A program made the translations under genes and the position numbers. Positions 1 to 9,636 of a stretch of DNA of 64,000 nucleotides are shown here, one piece after another. Position 1 is the stretch's first letter. Every line of letters begins with the position of its first letter. The DNA lies in assembly GCF_003663845.1 (NCBI RefSeq), contig NZ_RCCA01000001.1, positions 2,976,001-3,040,000 of the forward strand, given 5' to 3'. This stretch comes from Chryseobacterium sp. 7. Its GTDB lineage: Bacteria; Bacteroidota; Bacteroidia; Flavobacteriales; Weeksellaceae. Below the pieces are notes generated by a model, which saw nothing but the letters and a program-made list of their open reading frames with translations, did no database searches and was not told the origin of the DNA.

Positions 1-1297
1 CAAAATTTTTGATTTTAATGGCTCCTTTTCTTCCATCTGTGGTCTGGAACAGAACAATTCTAGGAACGATGGAATTGGTAAATGGTGATTTTCCCGCATT
101 GGTTTCCAATACATTTACAGCAGCAAAATCATCCCCGGAATCCAACGCATCAAAACCTGCCGGAGAAAGCTGTACACCCACAGATTCCTGGGAATTGATC
201 ACTTTCGTGTGGATCGCATTGGGAATTGCCATAAAGCCGGTATTCTGAACCTCATCCGGTGAAACAAACTGATTGTACAGAAATGATGAATTAAGCCCGA
301 AGAATGCAAAATCTATTTTGGAACCATTCGTCTGATCCACCTCTCCCTGCTTAATGACAGTTCCTAATTCTGATGAAAAGAAACATCCTACCGAAGCGTG
401 TGCACTGTTGATTCCCAGTTTGATATCTGAGAATGATAATAAATTAGTATCTGCTAAAACCGTTACCTGTTTTTGTAAGGTTTTGGTTTCTTTATCATTG
501 GTTGATTTTAAAATGATCGTATAAGTTCCCGCAGCAGGCAGATTGATATCCGGACTGGCAGCTGTGGAAACAGCCGGAACCGCTCCTGCAATTGTCCATT
601 CATATGAAGTGGCATTTGTGGAGAGGTTGTTAAGATGAATCAATACAGGCGCCTGATAATCATTATCTATTGCATGTACTGTCCAATTGAAATCGATGGT
701 CATTGCAGGTTTCACGTTGACAGTCTTCTGAGTAGAATAGGTTTCCAATCCGTTGGAAATAGTAAGCTTAATGGTATGATCTCCGGGTGTTGTAAATACT
801 ACCTGCGGGTTTTCTTCATTGGACGTGGCTGGATTTCCTCCATCAAATTCCCAAAGATATTGAGTAGCTCCCAGTGATTTATTGATCATTTTTAAGGTTA
901 CCGGAGAGATATCACTTCCCTGCATCTGCCAGTCAAAATCTACACTCACAGCTGCATCTGCTTTTACTTCTATTTCTTTTGTATCTGCATTGCCGTCTTT
1001 ATTGGAGGCTTTTAATTTTATTTTATACACTCCCGGAGCAGCATAAGTAATCGGCTGTGGACTTTTCTCTGTAGAACTTGTGACTGATGCTCCCTCAAAT
1101 GACCATTCATAGGTTTCTGCACCTGTAGACTTATTGGTAATTTCTACTTTTACAGGAACTGAAAAATCATTATTAATCACTTTTATACTAAAATCAGCCT
1201 TTACAGGTATACTTTCCTCTACTGCGCATGCATTGAAAACAGATGCTATTGCAGCAATAAGGAAAATATACCAGCTTAGGTTTTTGTTGAGTTTCAT
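1..1297 (-). CDS. PKD-repeat surface lipoprotein (3' end beyond window)
   Basis: Open reading frame from an ATG at 1297 running without a stop to the window edge (432 residues visible). The N-terminus is a lipoprotein signal: a short basic start, a hydrophobic stretch and a lipobox ending in FNAC, with Cys24 as the probable lipidated residue. It is followed by at least three consecutive PKD-like beta modules, each with the W-x-F/I-x-G-x core (YEWSFEG, YLWEFDGG, YEWTIAG) and a closing 'PGxYxIxLKxxN' strand. PKD folds are extracellular protein- or sugar-binding modules, so an outer-membrane-anchored surface role is inferred. It lies 28 bases after the SprB-repeat gene on the same strand, so the two are probably cotranscribed. 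The C-terminal function is unknown because the gene leaves the window. Confidence 0.8.
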   Translation of the reverse strand, partial: MKLNKNLSWYIFLIAAIASVFNACAVEESIPVKADFSIKVINNDFSVPVKVEITNKSTGAETYEWSFEGASVTSSTEKSPQPITYAAPGVYKIKLKASNKDGNADTKEIEVKADAAVSVDFDWQMQGSDISPVTLKMINKSLGATQYLWEFDGGNPATSNEENPQVVFTTPGDHTIKLTISNGLETYSTQKTVNVKPAMTIDFNWTVHAIDNDYQAPVLIHLNNLSTNATSYEWTIAGAVPAVSTAASPDINLPAAGTYTIILKSTNDKETKTLQKQVTVLADTNLLSFSDIKLGINSAHASVGCFFSSELGTVIKQGEVDQTNGSKIDFAFFGLNSSFLYNQFVSPDEVQNTGFMAIPNAIHTKVINSQESVGVQLSPAGFDALDSGDDFAAVNVLETNAGKSPFTNSIVPRIVLFQTTDGRKGAIKIKNF

Positions 1298-1325
1298 TGT
1301 TTCTTTACTGTGTTTGTCATGGTTG

Positions 1326-4300
1326 TTATTGTACGAGCATTCTTTTCACCAGCGCTTCATTTCCGGTTTCCAGAATAATCAGATAAGATCCTGCAGGAAG
1401 TGAAGTATTGTAAGGAATGGTAAAGTAAGTAGATGGTGTTTTCTTCACTGCCGGATAGGCTTCGTGAGAAACCATATCTATAATTCTTACATTGATGATC
1501 GCCGCTTTGTCTAAACCTACCAAAATGCTGAATATTCCATTATTTGGATTCGGAAGAATGGTAAATTCTCTTACATTGGATGCTTTCTCAGGATTCAGAT
1601 TTACTCCAGTTGTATTTTCTTCTACAATTACTTTTTTGTAGAATATTTTTTCGCATTCTCCCTGTGTTCCTTTAAGCCCAATTTCATAAGCACCTAATTG
1701 TAAGAATTTAAGTTCTATGAAATCGTCTGTTTTATTAATCACCTGGATATCTGGTGTATTAGGAATCACCCATTCTACAGTTTCAGGTTTAGTAGGAGAA
1801 GTATTCACCAATACTACTGTAGCTTCCCTGTAAGCATGAGTTGTCAGCATAAACTGCGGGTTCAGGACTTCTGAAGAATTTTTAATCACAACGGTATCTG
1901 TTGCCGTACATCCTTTAGAGTCTGTAATGAGTATAGTATATGTTCCTGCAGCAGATATTGTGATGAAAGGATCTGTAGAGATTATGTTTCCATTTTGGTC
2001 TTTCCACTGGTAGGTGGCAGCCGGATCGGTTATGGTTACATTATAGGTTTGGGTATCTCCCAGGCACAGTGTTCTGTCTTTGCCTAAATCTACGGTAAGC
2101 TGCACCGGATCCGTTAAAGTATACTGTCTGAAAATACTGCATCCGTTAGCATCCGTAACAGTAACTGTGTATTGTCCTGCAACAAGACCTGTATTATTTT
2201 CTCCCGTTATTCCATTGGTCCAGGCAATTGTGTAAGGTGCTTTTCCACCTGAAACACTTATTTTAATTTCACCGTTAGCTGCTCCATAGCAAATGGGATT
2301 CTGTACTAAAATATCATCAATCGCCAATTGGTTTGGCCCCTGAATCTGTACACTTCCACTTACTTTGCAGTTTTTGGCATCATTCACAAGAACAAAATAG
2401 TTGCCAGCGGATAGTCCTGTAACCGTAGGAGTTGTATCATTGGTATTCCACTGGTAAGAATAAGCTCCTGTTCCTCCGGTAGCTGTAACGGAAACCTGTC
2501 CTCCATTTTGTCCATAACATGAAATAGTATTGGCTGCTAAGGTAATAGCTAATTCAGAAGGGAAAACAAGAACATATTGCGCATCCGTTGTATTATTTTT
2601 TGAATCTTTCACTAAAACTTTATACGTTCCGGTTGTAAGATTATCCAAAGTAACCTGATTAGCTCCCGGAATATCCTGAAACAATCCGTTATTCAGAATC
2701 TGCCATTGGTATGTATAACTTCCTACTCCACCAGTGACTACAGCTTTCAGAATTCCGTCTTCTGCTTCATCCGGGATACCGTTATTATTCACATCCGGTT
2801 TGAACTGATAATTATTGGCTATATTACAGGATATTTGTTTTTCAAGCTGAATATTAGCCACCAGAGGATCCGGCTGATTTACAATAAATTCCTGAGATAT
2901 AATTCCGCAATTCCCCAATTGGCTTGAGGCTACCGAATAGTTTTTATCCTTTACCGTTAAATAATAGGTTCCCGCAGGAAGTCCGTCAAGCTTAATAGTA
3001 TAAGGATTATTCACTGCATCAGTAGTGATTCCTGATGTAATCACAGTTCCTGAAGGGGTGTCTTTTCTCCATTCAAAATTGTAAGATCCATCTGCATTGG
3101 GTGTTCCTCCAATGACTCTCACGGAAATATATCCATTGCTTAAACCATATCCTGTAGGTTGCGAAACCTCTGTTTCAGCTGCCGGAAATGCAATGGCCTG
3201 AGAAGGCTGCGTGATTGTTACGGTTATTTCTTTTTCGCTGCCATTATCTTTTGCCACGCACAGGTTAGAATCTCTTACTTTTATTTTATAGATTCCTGCG
3301 TTTAATCCCTGAATTATTGTTGTATTTCCACTGCTAAAATTCGTCCAGTCTACGTAGGGCTGTCCGTCTTTTGTAACCAAATATTGATATTGATTTTGTC
3401 CACCACCCGCTGTTAAAGAGATATTCCCATCATTTCCCTGAAAACAGTACACATTAGTTTGTGAAGTCATGGAAAAAGTGACTGGCGTTGGTTTGGTGAT
3501 CTCAAAACTAACAGTATGGCTTGAGGCATCGGTATAAGTAGCATTAGCGTTATAAGTTCCTAATAGTCCCAACTTATATTTACCCGGCTGAAGATTCGGA
3601 ATAACAAGTGTAGTATTGGTCTGTAAAAACGGGGTCAGATCTCCATTCGGGAAACCTGAATTTGATAAATCGACTGCTGCTCCAGTGTCTGTATTTAATA
3701 ATGAAACTTTTAAGTTTTCACCTGCAATTAATGTTCTGTCAAAATTTAAAGTGATACTTCCATCCGAGGTGTCTGAACATTTGGTTGGACTTACTGTATT
3801 TGTTGGGATATGAGGTGCTGATTTTAACAGAGTTAAAACAACAGGAGAAGAAACCGCTTCATAAACTCCATTTGAAAGACATGAAGCTGCTCTGAAATAG
3901 ATATTCTGTCCTAAATATTGTGAATAGTTGTTTCCAAAAAGGTCTTTAGCAGAAACACTCAGTTTGTTCAAAGTAAATAAAGAAGGATCAATATCAATCC
4001 AGTTTACGTTATCAACGCTATACTGATAATGGTATAAATTGGCAGCAAATCCTTGTTTCGCATATAAATTCACTTTATCATCTGAGGGTAAAATGGTATT
4101 GGGCTGGCTGGTACCAGGAAGGTTTTCAGAGATAAGCGTATGTACCGGAAGAAATCTCAGATCATAATTAAAAGGAGGATCAAAGTGATCACTATTTTCA
4201 GCATTAGGAAAATACTCTACCACGTGTATTGGAGTACATATATCTGTTGTACGAAAATAATCTCCTTCATGAACTTCAGTATTACTACTTTGTTTGATCC

Positions 4301-4601
4301 AGTTTATAAACATGTAATAACGGATTCCCACCGGCTTTTTAGGCGTTGTATATATATTAGAATAGTTATAGGTAGAATTTCCGGGATTGTCATTTAACAA
4401 TTGTTTGTAGAAGATTTCATCTCTGGAGCCATCCTCATAATACATAAAAATATGCATCTCTGAGTTACTTGAATTGTTCTGTATATTGTGTGTTATAACG
4501 GCATTAAAGTTCTTAAACTCAACTTTATATTCTGCCTGTCCTCCCTGTCCCCAGAGAAAAACATGAAATATGGTCAGTAGTAATAATAAAATTTTCTTCA
4601 T
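1326..4601 (-). CDS. Secreted SprB-repeat protein with T9SS type A sorting domain
   Basis: A 1091-residue exported protein. Residues 1-23 form a signal peptide (MKKILLLLLTIF core). The middle, from about residue 370 to 900, holds several SprB-type repeats, recognisable by a conserved Cys followed by GxxDGxIxLxxxGG and ending in LxAGxYxVxVxDxxxC. The last 80 residues are a T9SS type A sorting domain (LPNPNNG start, ending KRMLVQ), which predicts export by the type IX system and attachment to the cell surface. SprB repeats are known from the gliding adhesin SprB, but this protein is far shorter than SprB, so an adhesin role is inferred only. It follows the FN3 gene by 15 bases and precedes the PKD lipoprotein by 28, which suggests one operon. 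Confidence 0.85.
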   Translation of the reverse strand: MKKILLLLLTIFHVFLWGQGGQAEYKVEFKNFNAVITHNIQNNSSNSEMHIFMYYEDGSRDEIFYKQLLNDNPGNSTYNYSNIYTTPKKPVGIRYYMFINWIKQSSNTEVHEGDYFRTTDICTPIHVVEYFPNAENSDHFDPPFNYDLRFLPVHTLISENLPGTSQPNTILPSDDKVNLYAKQGFAANLYHYQYSVDNVNWIDIDPSLFTLNKLSVSAKDLFGNNYSQYLGQNIYFRAASCLSNGVYEAVSSPVVLTLLKSAPHIPTNTVSPTKCSDTSDGSITLNFDRTLIAGENLKVSLLNTDTGAAVDLSNSGFPNGDLTPFLQTNTTLVIPNLQPGKYKLGLLGTYNANATYTDASSHTVSFEITKPTPVTFSMTSQTNVYCFQGNDGNISLTAGGGQNQYQYLVTKDGQPYVDWTNFSSGNTTIIQGLNAGIYKIKVRDSNLCVAKDNGSEKEITVTITQPSQAIAFPAAETEVSQPTGYGLSNGYISVRVIGGTPNADGSYNFEWRKDTPSGTVITSGITTDAVNNPYTIKLDGLPAGTYYLTVKDKNYSVASSQLGNCGIISQEFIVNQPDPLVANIQLEKQISCNIANNYQFKPDVNNNGIPDEAEDGILKAVVTGGVGSYTYQWQILNNGLFQDIPGANQVTLDNLTTGTYKVLVKDSKNNTTDAQYVLVFPSELAITLAANTISCYGQNGGQVSVTATGGTGAYSYQWNTNDTTPTVTGLSAGNYFVLVNDAKNCKVSGSVQIQGPNQLAIDDILVQNPICYGAANGEIKISVSGGKAPYTIAWTNGITGENNTGLVAGQYTVTVTDANGCSIFRQYTLTDPVQLTVDLGKDRTLCLGDTQTYNVTITDPAATYQWKDQNGNIISTDPFITISAAGTYTILITDSKGCTATDTVVIKNSSEVLNPQFMLTTHAYREATVVLVNTSPTKPETVEWVIPNTPDIQVINKTDDFIELKFLQLGAYEIGLKGTQGECEKIFYKKVIVEENTTGVNLNPEKASNVREFTILPNPNNGIFSILVGLDKAAIINVRIIDMVSHEAYPAVKKTPSTYFTIPYNTSLPAGSYLIILETGNEALVKRMLVQ

Positions 4602-4616
4602 TCCCTTTTTGTGTTT

Positions 4617-6704
4617 TTAATATTCGATTGTAATTTTTTCTGTTTTCGCCAGCTGATTCGTTTTTAGCATAGGTTTGATGAGATAGGTGTAAGAATTACC
4701 TGTCTGAACAGCCTTATCTTCAAGGAAATTCTGAGCTCCGTTGAGGGTTCCCCACATGGTTGGCTTTTCGGTTCCTTTTTGGCGGTAGACTATAATTTCT
4801 CCTACATCCTTGCTGTTAATTTTCCAATTCAGTTCTATCTGTTTTTTATTTCTGTTCGCCGCGCCGGAAAGATTGGTTAATATTGATAATGCTTCAATTC
4901 TGCTGCTTCTGAGTGTCATTTCCTGGGACTTGTCAGATTTAAGTTGGCTTTTATCAATGGCCAGTAAATAATAAGTATAACTTTTATCTGCTTCTACCTC
5001 TTTATCGGTATAGGTATAGGCAGGCTGTATATCTTTAGTTTCATAAATCATTTTCCAGCTTTTGTCTGTTCCTTCTTTTGCCTGGCGGAATAATTGGTGG
5101 GCAACAACATCATCACTGTGGCTTCTCATCCAGCTGATGGTGATTTTACCGTCATCTTCAAGTTTATATTCTGTGAAAACAGGAGTCTGAGGTTTTACTT
5201 TATCTGGTTTTTCCAGTTCAAGAATGATGGATGGTCTGGATTGATTTTTTCTTCTGTCTGTTGCAGTAACGTAATAATATACTTTCGAGTTAAGGTTTTC
5301 CAGCACAACTTTATCTTCAAAATGATTTTCTGTGATCGCCTGAGGCGTTACACGCACCATTTCATCTCCTTTTTGGATTCCTCTGAATATGTGATAGCCT
5401 TCCAGATCCTTTTCAGTATTGGCTTTCCATTCCAGATGGGCTACTCCCAACGTATCTATTTTTCCTTTAAATTCTAGCGGAGTATCAGGAGGTGTCATAT
5501 CATTAGGTTGTGCAAGAATCGAAAAAGATTCCCTTTTGTCTCCGGATTTTCCAACGGCCTGTATTTTATAATAATTGGAAGGAGCCAGACTTTTTGTAAT
5601 AAGGCTTCTATCACTCACAGGAATCTTGTTTTTAACTACTTTATAGCTGTTTTGCAAATCGGTTTCCGAATGCAGTAATTCGAACGATGCAATATTTTTT
5701 TCGTCTTCCTTAGGAAATTCCCATTCAAGCTTTATGCTTTCATCTTCATCGATAATAACGTTTGAAATCCTTGGCGTTGCTTCAAGGCTTTTTTTACCTG
5801 CTCCCGATACGATATCAGAATAAGGCCCATAATCTCCAAAGATTGTTTTCCCTCGGATACGGTAACTGAATTCTGTAGTATTCTGAGCCAAAGAATCCAC
5901 AAAGGTCATTCCCTGAACCTGTCTTCCGTCATTATCATTCATATTCATCACCGGAAGATTTCCCAAAGGCTTAAAGCTTCCTCCATTCTGCGCTTTTTCA
6001 ACAAAATAAGCGGTATAAATATCTCTCAATTGCAAATATTCCCATGAAAGCGTAACGGTTTTATCTTTAAATATCCCTATAAAATCTAAAGGTTTGGGAA
6101 GCTCTGTATTGGCTGAAACAGTGGCTAGTGCATCGCCTTTCTGTACCAGAAGGCTTCCTTCCGAGGTATTGATGCTTACGGTATAAAGATATCTCTCGTT
6201 TGATTTTACGCTGGTATCCGTATATGCCCAGCCTGCCAGTTTTGCGACTTTAAAATCAAGATCGGCAGCCATTAATGCATAGGCAAATCTTTGCTCAACT
6301 TCTTGAGATTTGTTTACAACTCCTTCAAGTTTTCCCTGTTTCTCTCCCATTTCAACCTCAAAACCGTCTCCGAAAAGCGATTGCGCAACAATGGCTGCAT
6401 TGTCATTTTCCTGGACCATTTTCTTCCATTCATTTTCGGAGGCGGGTTTGAATATCCCCAGATCTTTTTCTTCGGCTTTCTCCAGCACTTTTCCGTCACG
6501 GGAAAGCGTGAATCTTTTTAGGGAAAATCCAATTTTATTGGCTTTTTGCCAGACAAGAGGTTCATCTACCGCCCATCGTAAAGAAATATGGTCGTTTTTA
6601 CTGTCTACTTTCAGACGAATGTGAGGAATAATGTTTTTATCACTATTCTTTTGCTGTCCCCATAGTAAACTACAGAAAAACAGGAGAAATAAAAATTTTT
6701 TCAA
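4617..6704 (-). CDS. Secreted multi-domain fibronectin type III protein
   Basis: A 695-residue protein with a signal peptide (MKKFLFLLFFCSLLWG). From about residue 200 it is a string of fibronectin III-like modules, each with the LxW core strand and a Y-x-Y or YxxxA strand: VTLSWEYL, IKLEWEF, AHLEWKANTEKDLEGYHIFRG, ITISWMRS and IELNWKI. No catalytic motif and no T9SS sorting tail were seen; the protein ends in KITIEY. The N-terminal 200 residues are not recognised. It lies between a secreted unknown protein (with a 150-base spacer containing a hairpin) and the SprB-repeat gene (15 bases), so it likely works in the same surface complex. A partner or scaffold role is inferred. Confidence 0.75.
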   Translation of the reverse strand: MKKFLFLLFFCSLLWGQQKNSDKNIIPHIRLKVDSKNDHISLRWAVDEPLVWQKANKIGFSLKRFTLSRDGKVLEKAEEKDLGIFKPASENEWKKMVQENDNAAIVAQSLFGDGFEVEMGEKQGKLEGVVNKSQEVEQRFAYALMAADLDFKVAKLAGWAYTDTSVKSNERYLYTVSINTSEGSLLVQKGDALATVSANTELPKPLDFIGIFKDKTVTLSWEYLQLRDIYTAYFVEKAQNGGSFKPLGNLPVMNMNDNDGRQVQGMTFVDSLAQNTTEFSYRIRGKTIFGDYGPYSDIVSGAGKKSLEATPRISNVIIDEDESIKLEWEFPKEDEKNIASFELLHSETDLQNSYKVVKNKIPVSDRSLITKSLAPSNYYKIQAVGKSGDKRESFSILAQPNDMTPPDTPLEFKGKIDTLGVAHLEWKANTEKDLEGYHIFRGIQKGDEMVRVTPQAITENHFEDKVVLENLNSKVYYYVTATDRRKNQSRPSIILELEKPDKVKPQTPVFTEYKLEDDGKITISWMRSHSDDVVAHQLFRQAKEGTDKSWKMIYETKDIQPAYTYTDKEVEADKSYTYYLLAIDKSQLKSDKSQEMTLRSSRIEALSILTNLSGAANRNKKQIELNWKINSKDVGEIIVYRQKGTEKPTMWGTLNGAQNFLEDKAVQTGNSYTYLIKPMLKTNQLAKTEKITIEY

Positions 6705-6816
6705 AATTGCGTTTTTAAATGTTTAATGTAAGATCATTCACATGGTTTTTGTCATCGGGTATTTCTCAGAAACCCAGATCAAATGTAGTTTTGTTTCAAT
6801 ATCATTTTATTTATAT

Positions 6817-6847
6817 CATCTTCCTGCTTTATAAAAACAGGAAGATG
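6817..6847 (-). terminator. Hairpin between secreted-protein genes
   Basis: Perfect 10-bp stem CATCTTCCTG / CAGGAAGATG with an 11-base loop, lying 10 bases after the stop codon of the 465-residue gene on the minus strand. The U-tract expected for an intrinsic terminator on the minus strand is weak, so it may be a partial terminator or an mRNA-stabilising hairpin that splits the locus into two expression levels. Confidence 0.5.
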
Positions 6848-6857
6848 AATGGTTTAT

Positions 6858-8255
6858 TTACTTTTTACAGCTGGTCTGATAGTCGTTCAGAACTTTGATG
6901 AGCCCCTCTTTCGTTGTTGTATCATAGCTGGAGAAATTCATTGCCGGACAGTTGACATATTCATCGAATATTTTTTTCATTTTTTCCGGTTTTCTTTTTC
7001 CAAAACCTCCTTTTTCTCCTAAGTAAACAGCTTTTGGTTGGTTGTTTAATTTCAGATAAAAATCTTCCGGATTTCTTACATCATTAAGAACATAGCTTCC
7101 GTTATTCTCCGAAAGGATTTCCGTAAACTTGCTTCCAAACATATCGGTTCCCGGAACTCCTACAAAACATCTTTCGCCTGCACAGAATTTCACTCCGTCT
7201 TTGGCTTTGAAAAATTCATTTTTACCTTCTGCATTCAGGGTTACAGATCCTCCATAATTGGTAAGGTCACCCATTCCTTTTTCTCTTCCCATTTTAGCAT
7301 CAAGGGATTCAAATTCTATAGTAATATTTCCTTCTTTTTTGGCTCCGCTTTTGTCGATAACATATCCGGGAATGTTGTAGATATTTAGAGAATTTGCTTT
7401 TGCCTGATTTTCCGCAGCTTCATTTCGTTGATTGACAGAGTCTACCACAGTAGATTTCATATCTCCCAATGTATATCCGTTGAAAATGAGTCTCTTTACC
7501 ATACGGTCTGCCACTTTATCTTCTGATAACGGCCCCGAGAAGCTGTTGTTGGTTACTGAAATTTCAGACACCTTATTATCATATGTCATGATTTTCATTC
7601 CTCTTTGAGCATTAGCACGGTCATAGTTTGTACAATTTAGGGTAGCTATCTGAATTTGATTAGTATCATACACTCTGTACTCATAATCATTGAAGACTCC
7701 GTTATATCCTAGGTCTACTCTTTTAATAAAGCCAGTCAGCTCTTTGTTTTTATCCCATATTTTACCAGAATTATCTATTCTGATTCCTCTTTCATTGGCT
7801 AATACATTTTCATTATCATCTACCTTTTTTTGTGCCGCTTTATTGTTCTCTCTATCCTGTGTTAAAGAACGGTCAGTGGTTTTGAAAAATTCATTTACCT
7901 TGGCCTCGTCAAAACCATCTTTTGTAAGAAGTCCCTGTGATAATGTATTTTTAACAATAAGTTTTCCTTCACTTAACGTAAAACCTGTATCAGCAAACTC
8001 AGTTTCTTTTACATTCCCGTTTTGTCCTGTAAATTCAACCCAGCCTTTTTCAGTACCTATTGTGGGAAATACTTTGACACTGAATTTTGGCTGACCATTT
8101 AAATCACTAAAGCTATAGACCTCTTTTTTATCCTCTACTTTAGCAACTACTTTATCATCCAAAAGCAGCTCTCCTTTTTTAATTTTAATTTCCTGCGAGA
8201 ATACAGAAATACCCACCAGCATGGTGGAGATTACGAAAATTTTTGTGTTCATCAT
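6858..8255 (-). CDS. Secreted protein of unknown function
   Basis: A 465-residue protein with a signal peptide of about 20 residues (IFVISTMLVGISVFSQ, cleavage probably before the Gln). Two Met codons at the start make the exact first residue uncertain. The mature part begins with charged short repeats (KIKKGELLLDDK) like the beta-strands of MORN- or Omp-like sensors, has a charged, Asn- and Lys-rich middle around residues 115-150, and a C-terminal region with Cys pairs (CAGERCF, CPAMNF and a final SCKK). No family is recognised. It starts 40 bases after the small-gene array and is on the same strand, so it may mark the boundary between the toxin-immunity region and the downstream surface-protein genes. 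Confidence 0.7.
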   Translation of the reverse strand: MMNTKIFVISTMLVGISVFSQEIKIKKGELLLDDKVVAKVEDKKEVYSFSDLNGQPKFSVKVFPTIGTEKGWVEFTGQNGNVKETEFADTGFTLSEGKLIVKNTLSQGLLTKDGFDEAKVNEFFKTTDRSLTQDRENNKAAQKKVDDNENVLANERGIRIDNSGKIWDKNKELTGFIKRVDLGYNGVFNDYEYRVYDTNQIQIATLNCTNYDRANAQRGMKIMTYDNKVSEISVTNNSFSGPLSEDKVADRMVKRLIFNGYTLGDMKSTVVDSVNQRNEAAENQAKANSLNIYNIPGYVIDKSGAKKEGNITIEFESLDAKMGREKGMGDLTNYGGSVTLNAEGKNEFFKAKDGVKFCAGERCFVGVPGTDMFGSKFTEILSENNGSYVLNDVRNPEDFYLKLNNQPKAVYLGEKGGFGKRKPEKMKKIFDEYVNCPAMNFSSYDTTTKEGLIKVLNDYQTSCKK

Positions 8256-8295
8256 TTGTGTTGTTTTTATTTGTCAAAAATTATTTCCAGAGTAT

Positions 8296-8523
8296 TTATC
8301 TTTTTTCAAAATCGTTTTTATAATCGTTTAATGTGCTTCCGTTTGGATGACTAAACCTATCTACTTCATCAGGTAAGGTTCCATCATCTTCCCAGTAGCA
8401 TAATCTACAGATACTATATTCTCCAACAGTATTTAATGTAAAATGTTTACAGCAACTACATCTATAAAGCTTTTCGTTCTCGCCAACTATTTCAATATCA
8501 TGATCAACAAGATGCTTCTCCAT
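8296..8523 (-). CDS. CPCC-family cysteine-rich small protein
   Basis: A 75-residue protein with four cysteines arranged as a zinc-ribbon-like pair of knuckles: CSCC near residue 23 and CRLC near residue 39, followed by YWEDDG. This matches the Cys-rich CPCC family (CPCC...ICxxCxWEDDG), here with Ser in place of Pro in the first knuckle. The family is known mainly from bacterial toxin-immunity neighbourhoods, and it often occurs as a lone small gene. It is the last gene of the small-gene array before the secreted 465-residue protein. An immunity role is inferred from position, not shown by sequence. Confidence 0.75.
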   Translation of the reverse strand: MEKHLVDHDIEIVGENEKLYRCSCCKHFTLNTVGEYSICRLCYWEDDGTLPDEVDRFSHPNGSTLNDYKNDFEKR

Positions 8524-8569
8524 GATGTTTTTTAAATAGGAATTGGAAACACCTTTTAAAATTATTTCT

Positions 8570-8758
8570 TTATCTAATTAAAAATTTTGAAACAGCCTTA
8601 TCGTAAATTGTATTATACTTTATATTTTCTCCTTCACTCTTTCCGTTTCTATAAATATAATCAGCATCTAAAATCTGTTTCAGATATTCTTCATCAGCAT
8701 TTATGATTTTATCAATAGCCAATTGAGTTTTTGCATATTCTCTGCTAATTTTTTTCAT
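8570..8758 (-). CDS. Small hypothetical protein in immunity array
   Basis: A 62-residue charged, mostly helical protein (MKKISREYAKTQ start, ending KFLIR). No domain recognised. It lies 46 bases upstream of the CPCC gene and 14 bases after the 116-residue gene on the same strand, so it is part of the same transcript. The short length leaves open that it is the remnant of a larger immunity gene. Confidence 0.5.
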   Translation of the reverse strand: MKKISREYAKTQLAIDKIINADEEYLKQILDADYIYRNGKSEGENIKYNTIYDKAVSKFLIR

Positions 8759-8772
8759 TGTATTTCTAAAAA

Positions 8773-9123
8773 CTATGGTGTTTCAAAACATTTTATATAG
8801 CAATCATTTGTTATTATATTATCTAATGCTTCTATATAAAATGAAAAGTCTGTATTTATTCCATTCTTTATGGTTTTGCGATTAATATTTAAATTAAGCG
8901 CAATATTATTTTCATTTATAAAAACAAAACCAGCTCCTGTCTTATCTTTATATAAGAAATTAATAGCTACTATTTTTCTTTTGAGATATTCAGATTTTAT
9001 TGTTTCCATAACTTTTGAAAAGTTTTCCAGAGAAGCAGTTTGCCACTCAGACTCTTCATCAATCATATATCTTATTTTTTCATAATCGTTATAATGCCAT
9101 TCGGAAGAAATTAATTTATCCAT
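8773..9123 (-). CDS. Hypothetical protein in immunity array
   Basis: A 116-residue soluble protein with alternating beta-strands and helices (VAINFLYKDKTGAGFVFIN and NIALNLNIN strands, then FYIEALDNIITN). No signal peptide or membrane segment. No family recognised. Its size, cytoplasmic nature and place in a same-strand array behind a toxin gene suggest an immunity protein; this is inference. Confidence 0.55.
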   Translation of the reverse strand: MDKLISSEWHYNDYEKIRYMIDEESEWQTASLENFSKVMETIKSEYLKRKIVAINFLYKDKTGAGFVFINENNIALNLNINRKTIKNGINTDFSFYIEALDNIITNDCYIKCFETP

Positions 9124-9157
9124 ACCCTATCTATCCAATGCATGGGTAAATATCCTA

Positions 9158-9520
9158 TTATTTTTTCTTATAATATTGAATTAAATAATCTCTCCAATCT
9201 CGCATTAATTCATAGATACCTTGCGTAGGTATTTCTGCAATAGATCTCCAACCATCATATGTATCAATTACCTGTGATAAGTCTCGTCTACACTCTATGG
9301 AATACACCTCATACCCAAAATCATATTGATCTACTTCTTCATTAAGTACCTTTTTTAATGAAGGTATTATCTCTTCAAGATATTCAAATCGTAAGTTTGA
9401 GATTTCTGTAAGAAAATAATCACCATATTTCTCATGATTTTCAATATGAAGTAATGGACTCTCTTTAGATAATCCATCTCGCTCATCATAATATTTATAA
9501 ATTTCAAATGTATATTCCAT
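9158..9520 (-). CDS. Acidic hypothetical protein in immunity array
   Basis: A 120-residue cytoplasmic protein, rich in Glu, Asp and Tyr (start MEYTFEIYKYYDERD, end YLIQYYKKK). Acidic surface charge is common in nuclease inhibitors. No family recognised. A broken gene fragment lies directly upstream (9528-9620), which supports the view that this array gains and loses immunity genes. Confidence 0.55.
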   Translation of the reverse strand: MEYTFEIYKYYDERDGLSKESPLLHIENHEKYGDYFLTEISNLRFEYLEEIIPSLKKVLNEEVDQYDFGYEVYSIECRRDLSQVIDTYDGWRSIAEIPTQGIYELMRDWRDYLIQYYKKK

Positions 9521-9527
9521 CTTATAA

Positions 9528-9620
9528 TTATCTTTTTTTAGGGAAATATGAACCTATTGTCCCATCATTGTTCAAGTAAAAGTGTATTTCTACTTTTCCA
9601 TTTCTTGAAAAACCAAAATA
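9528..9620 (-). pseudogene. Remnant of a small gene (C-terminal end only)
   Basis: On the minus strand an open stretch of 30 codons, preceded by in-frame stops, has no start codon but reads like the tail of a real protein: strands KVEIHFYLNNDG and IGSYFPKKR followed by TAA. It fills the otherwise unexplained gap between two array genes and ends 8 bases before the next start codon. I interpret it as the decayed C-terminus of a displaced immunity gene; a chance reading frame cannot be excluded. Confidence 0.4.
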
Positions 9621-9636
9621 CTAAACCAGTTTTCAG

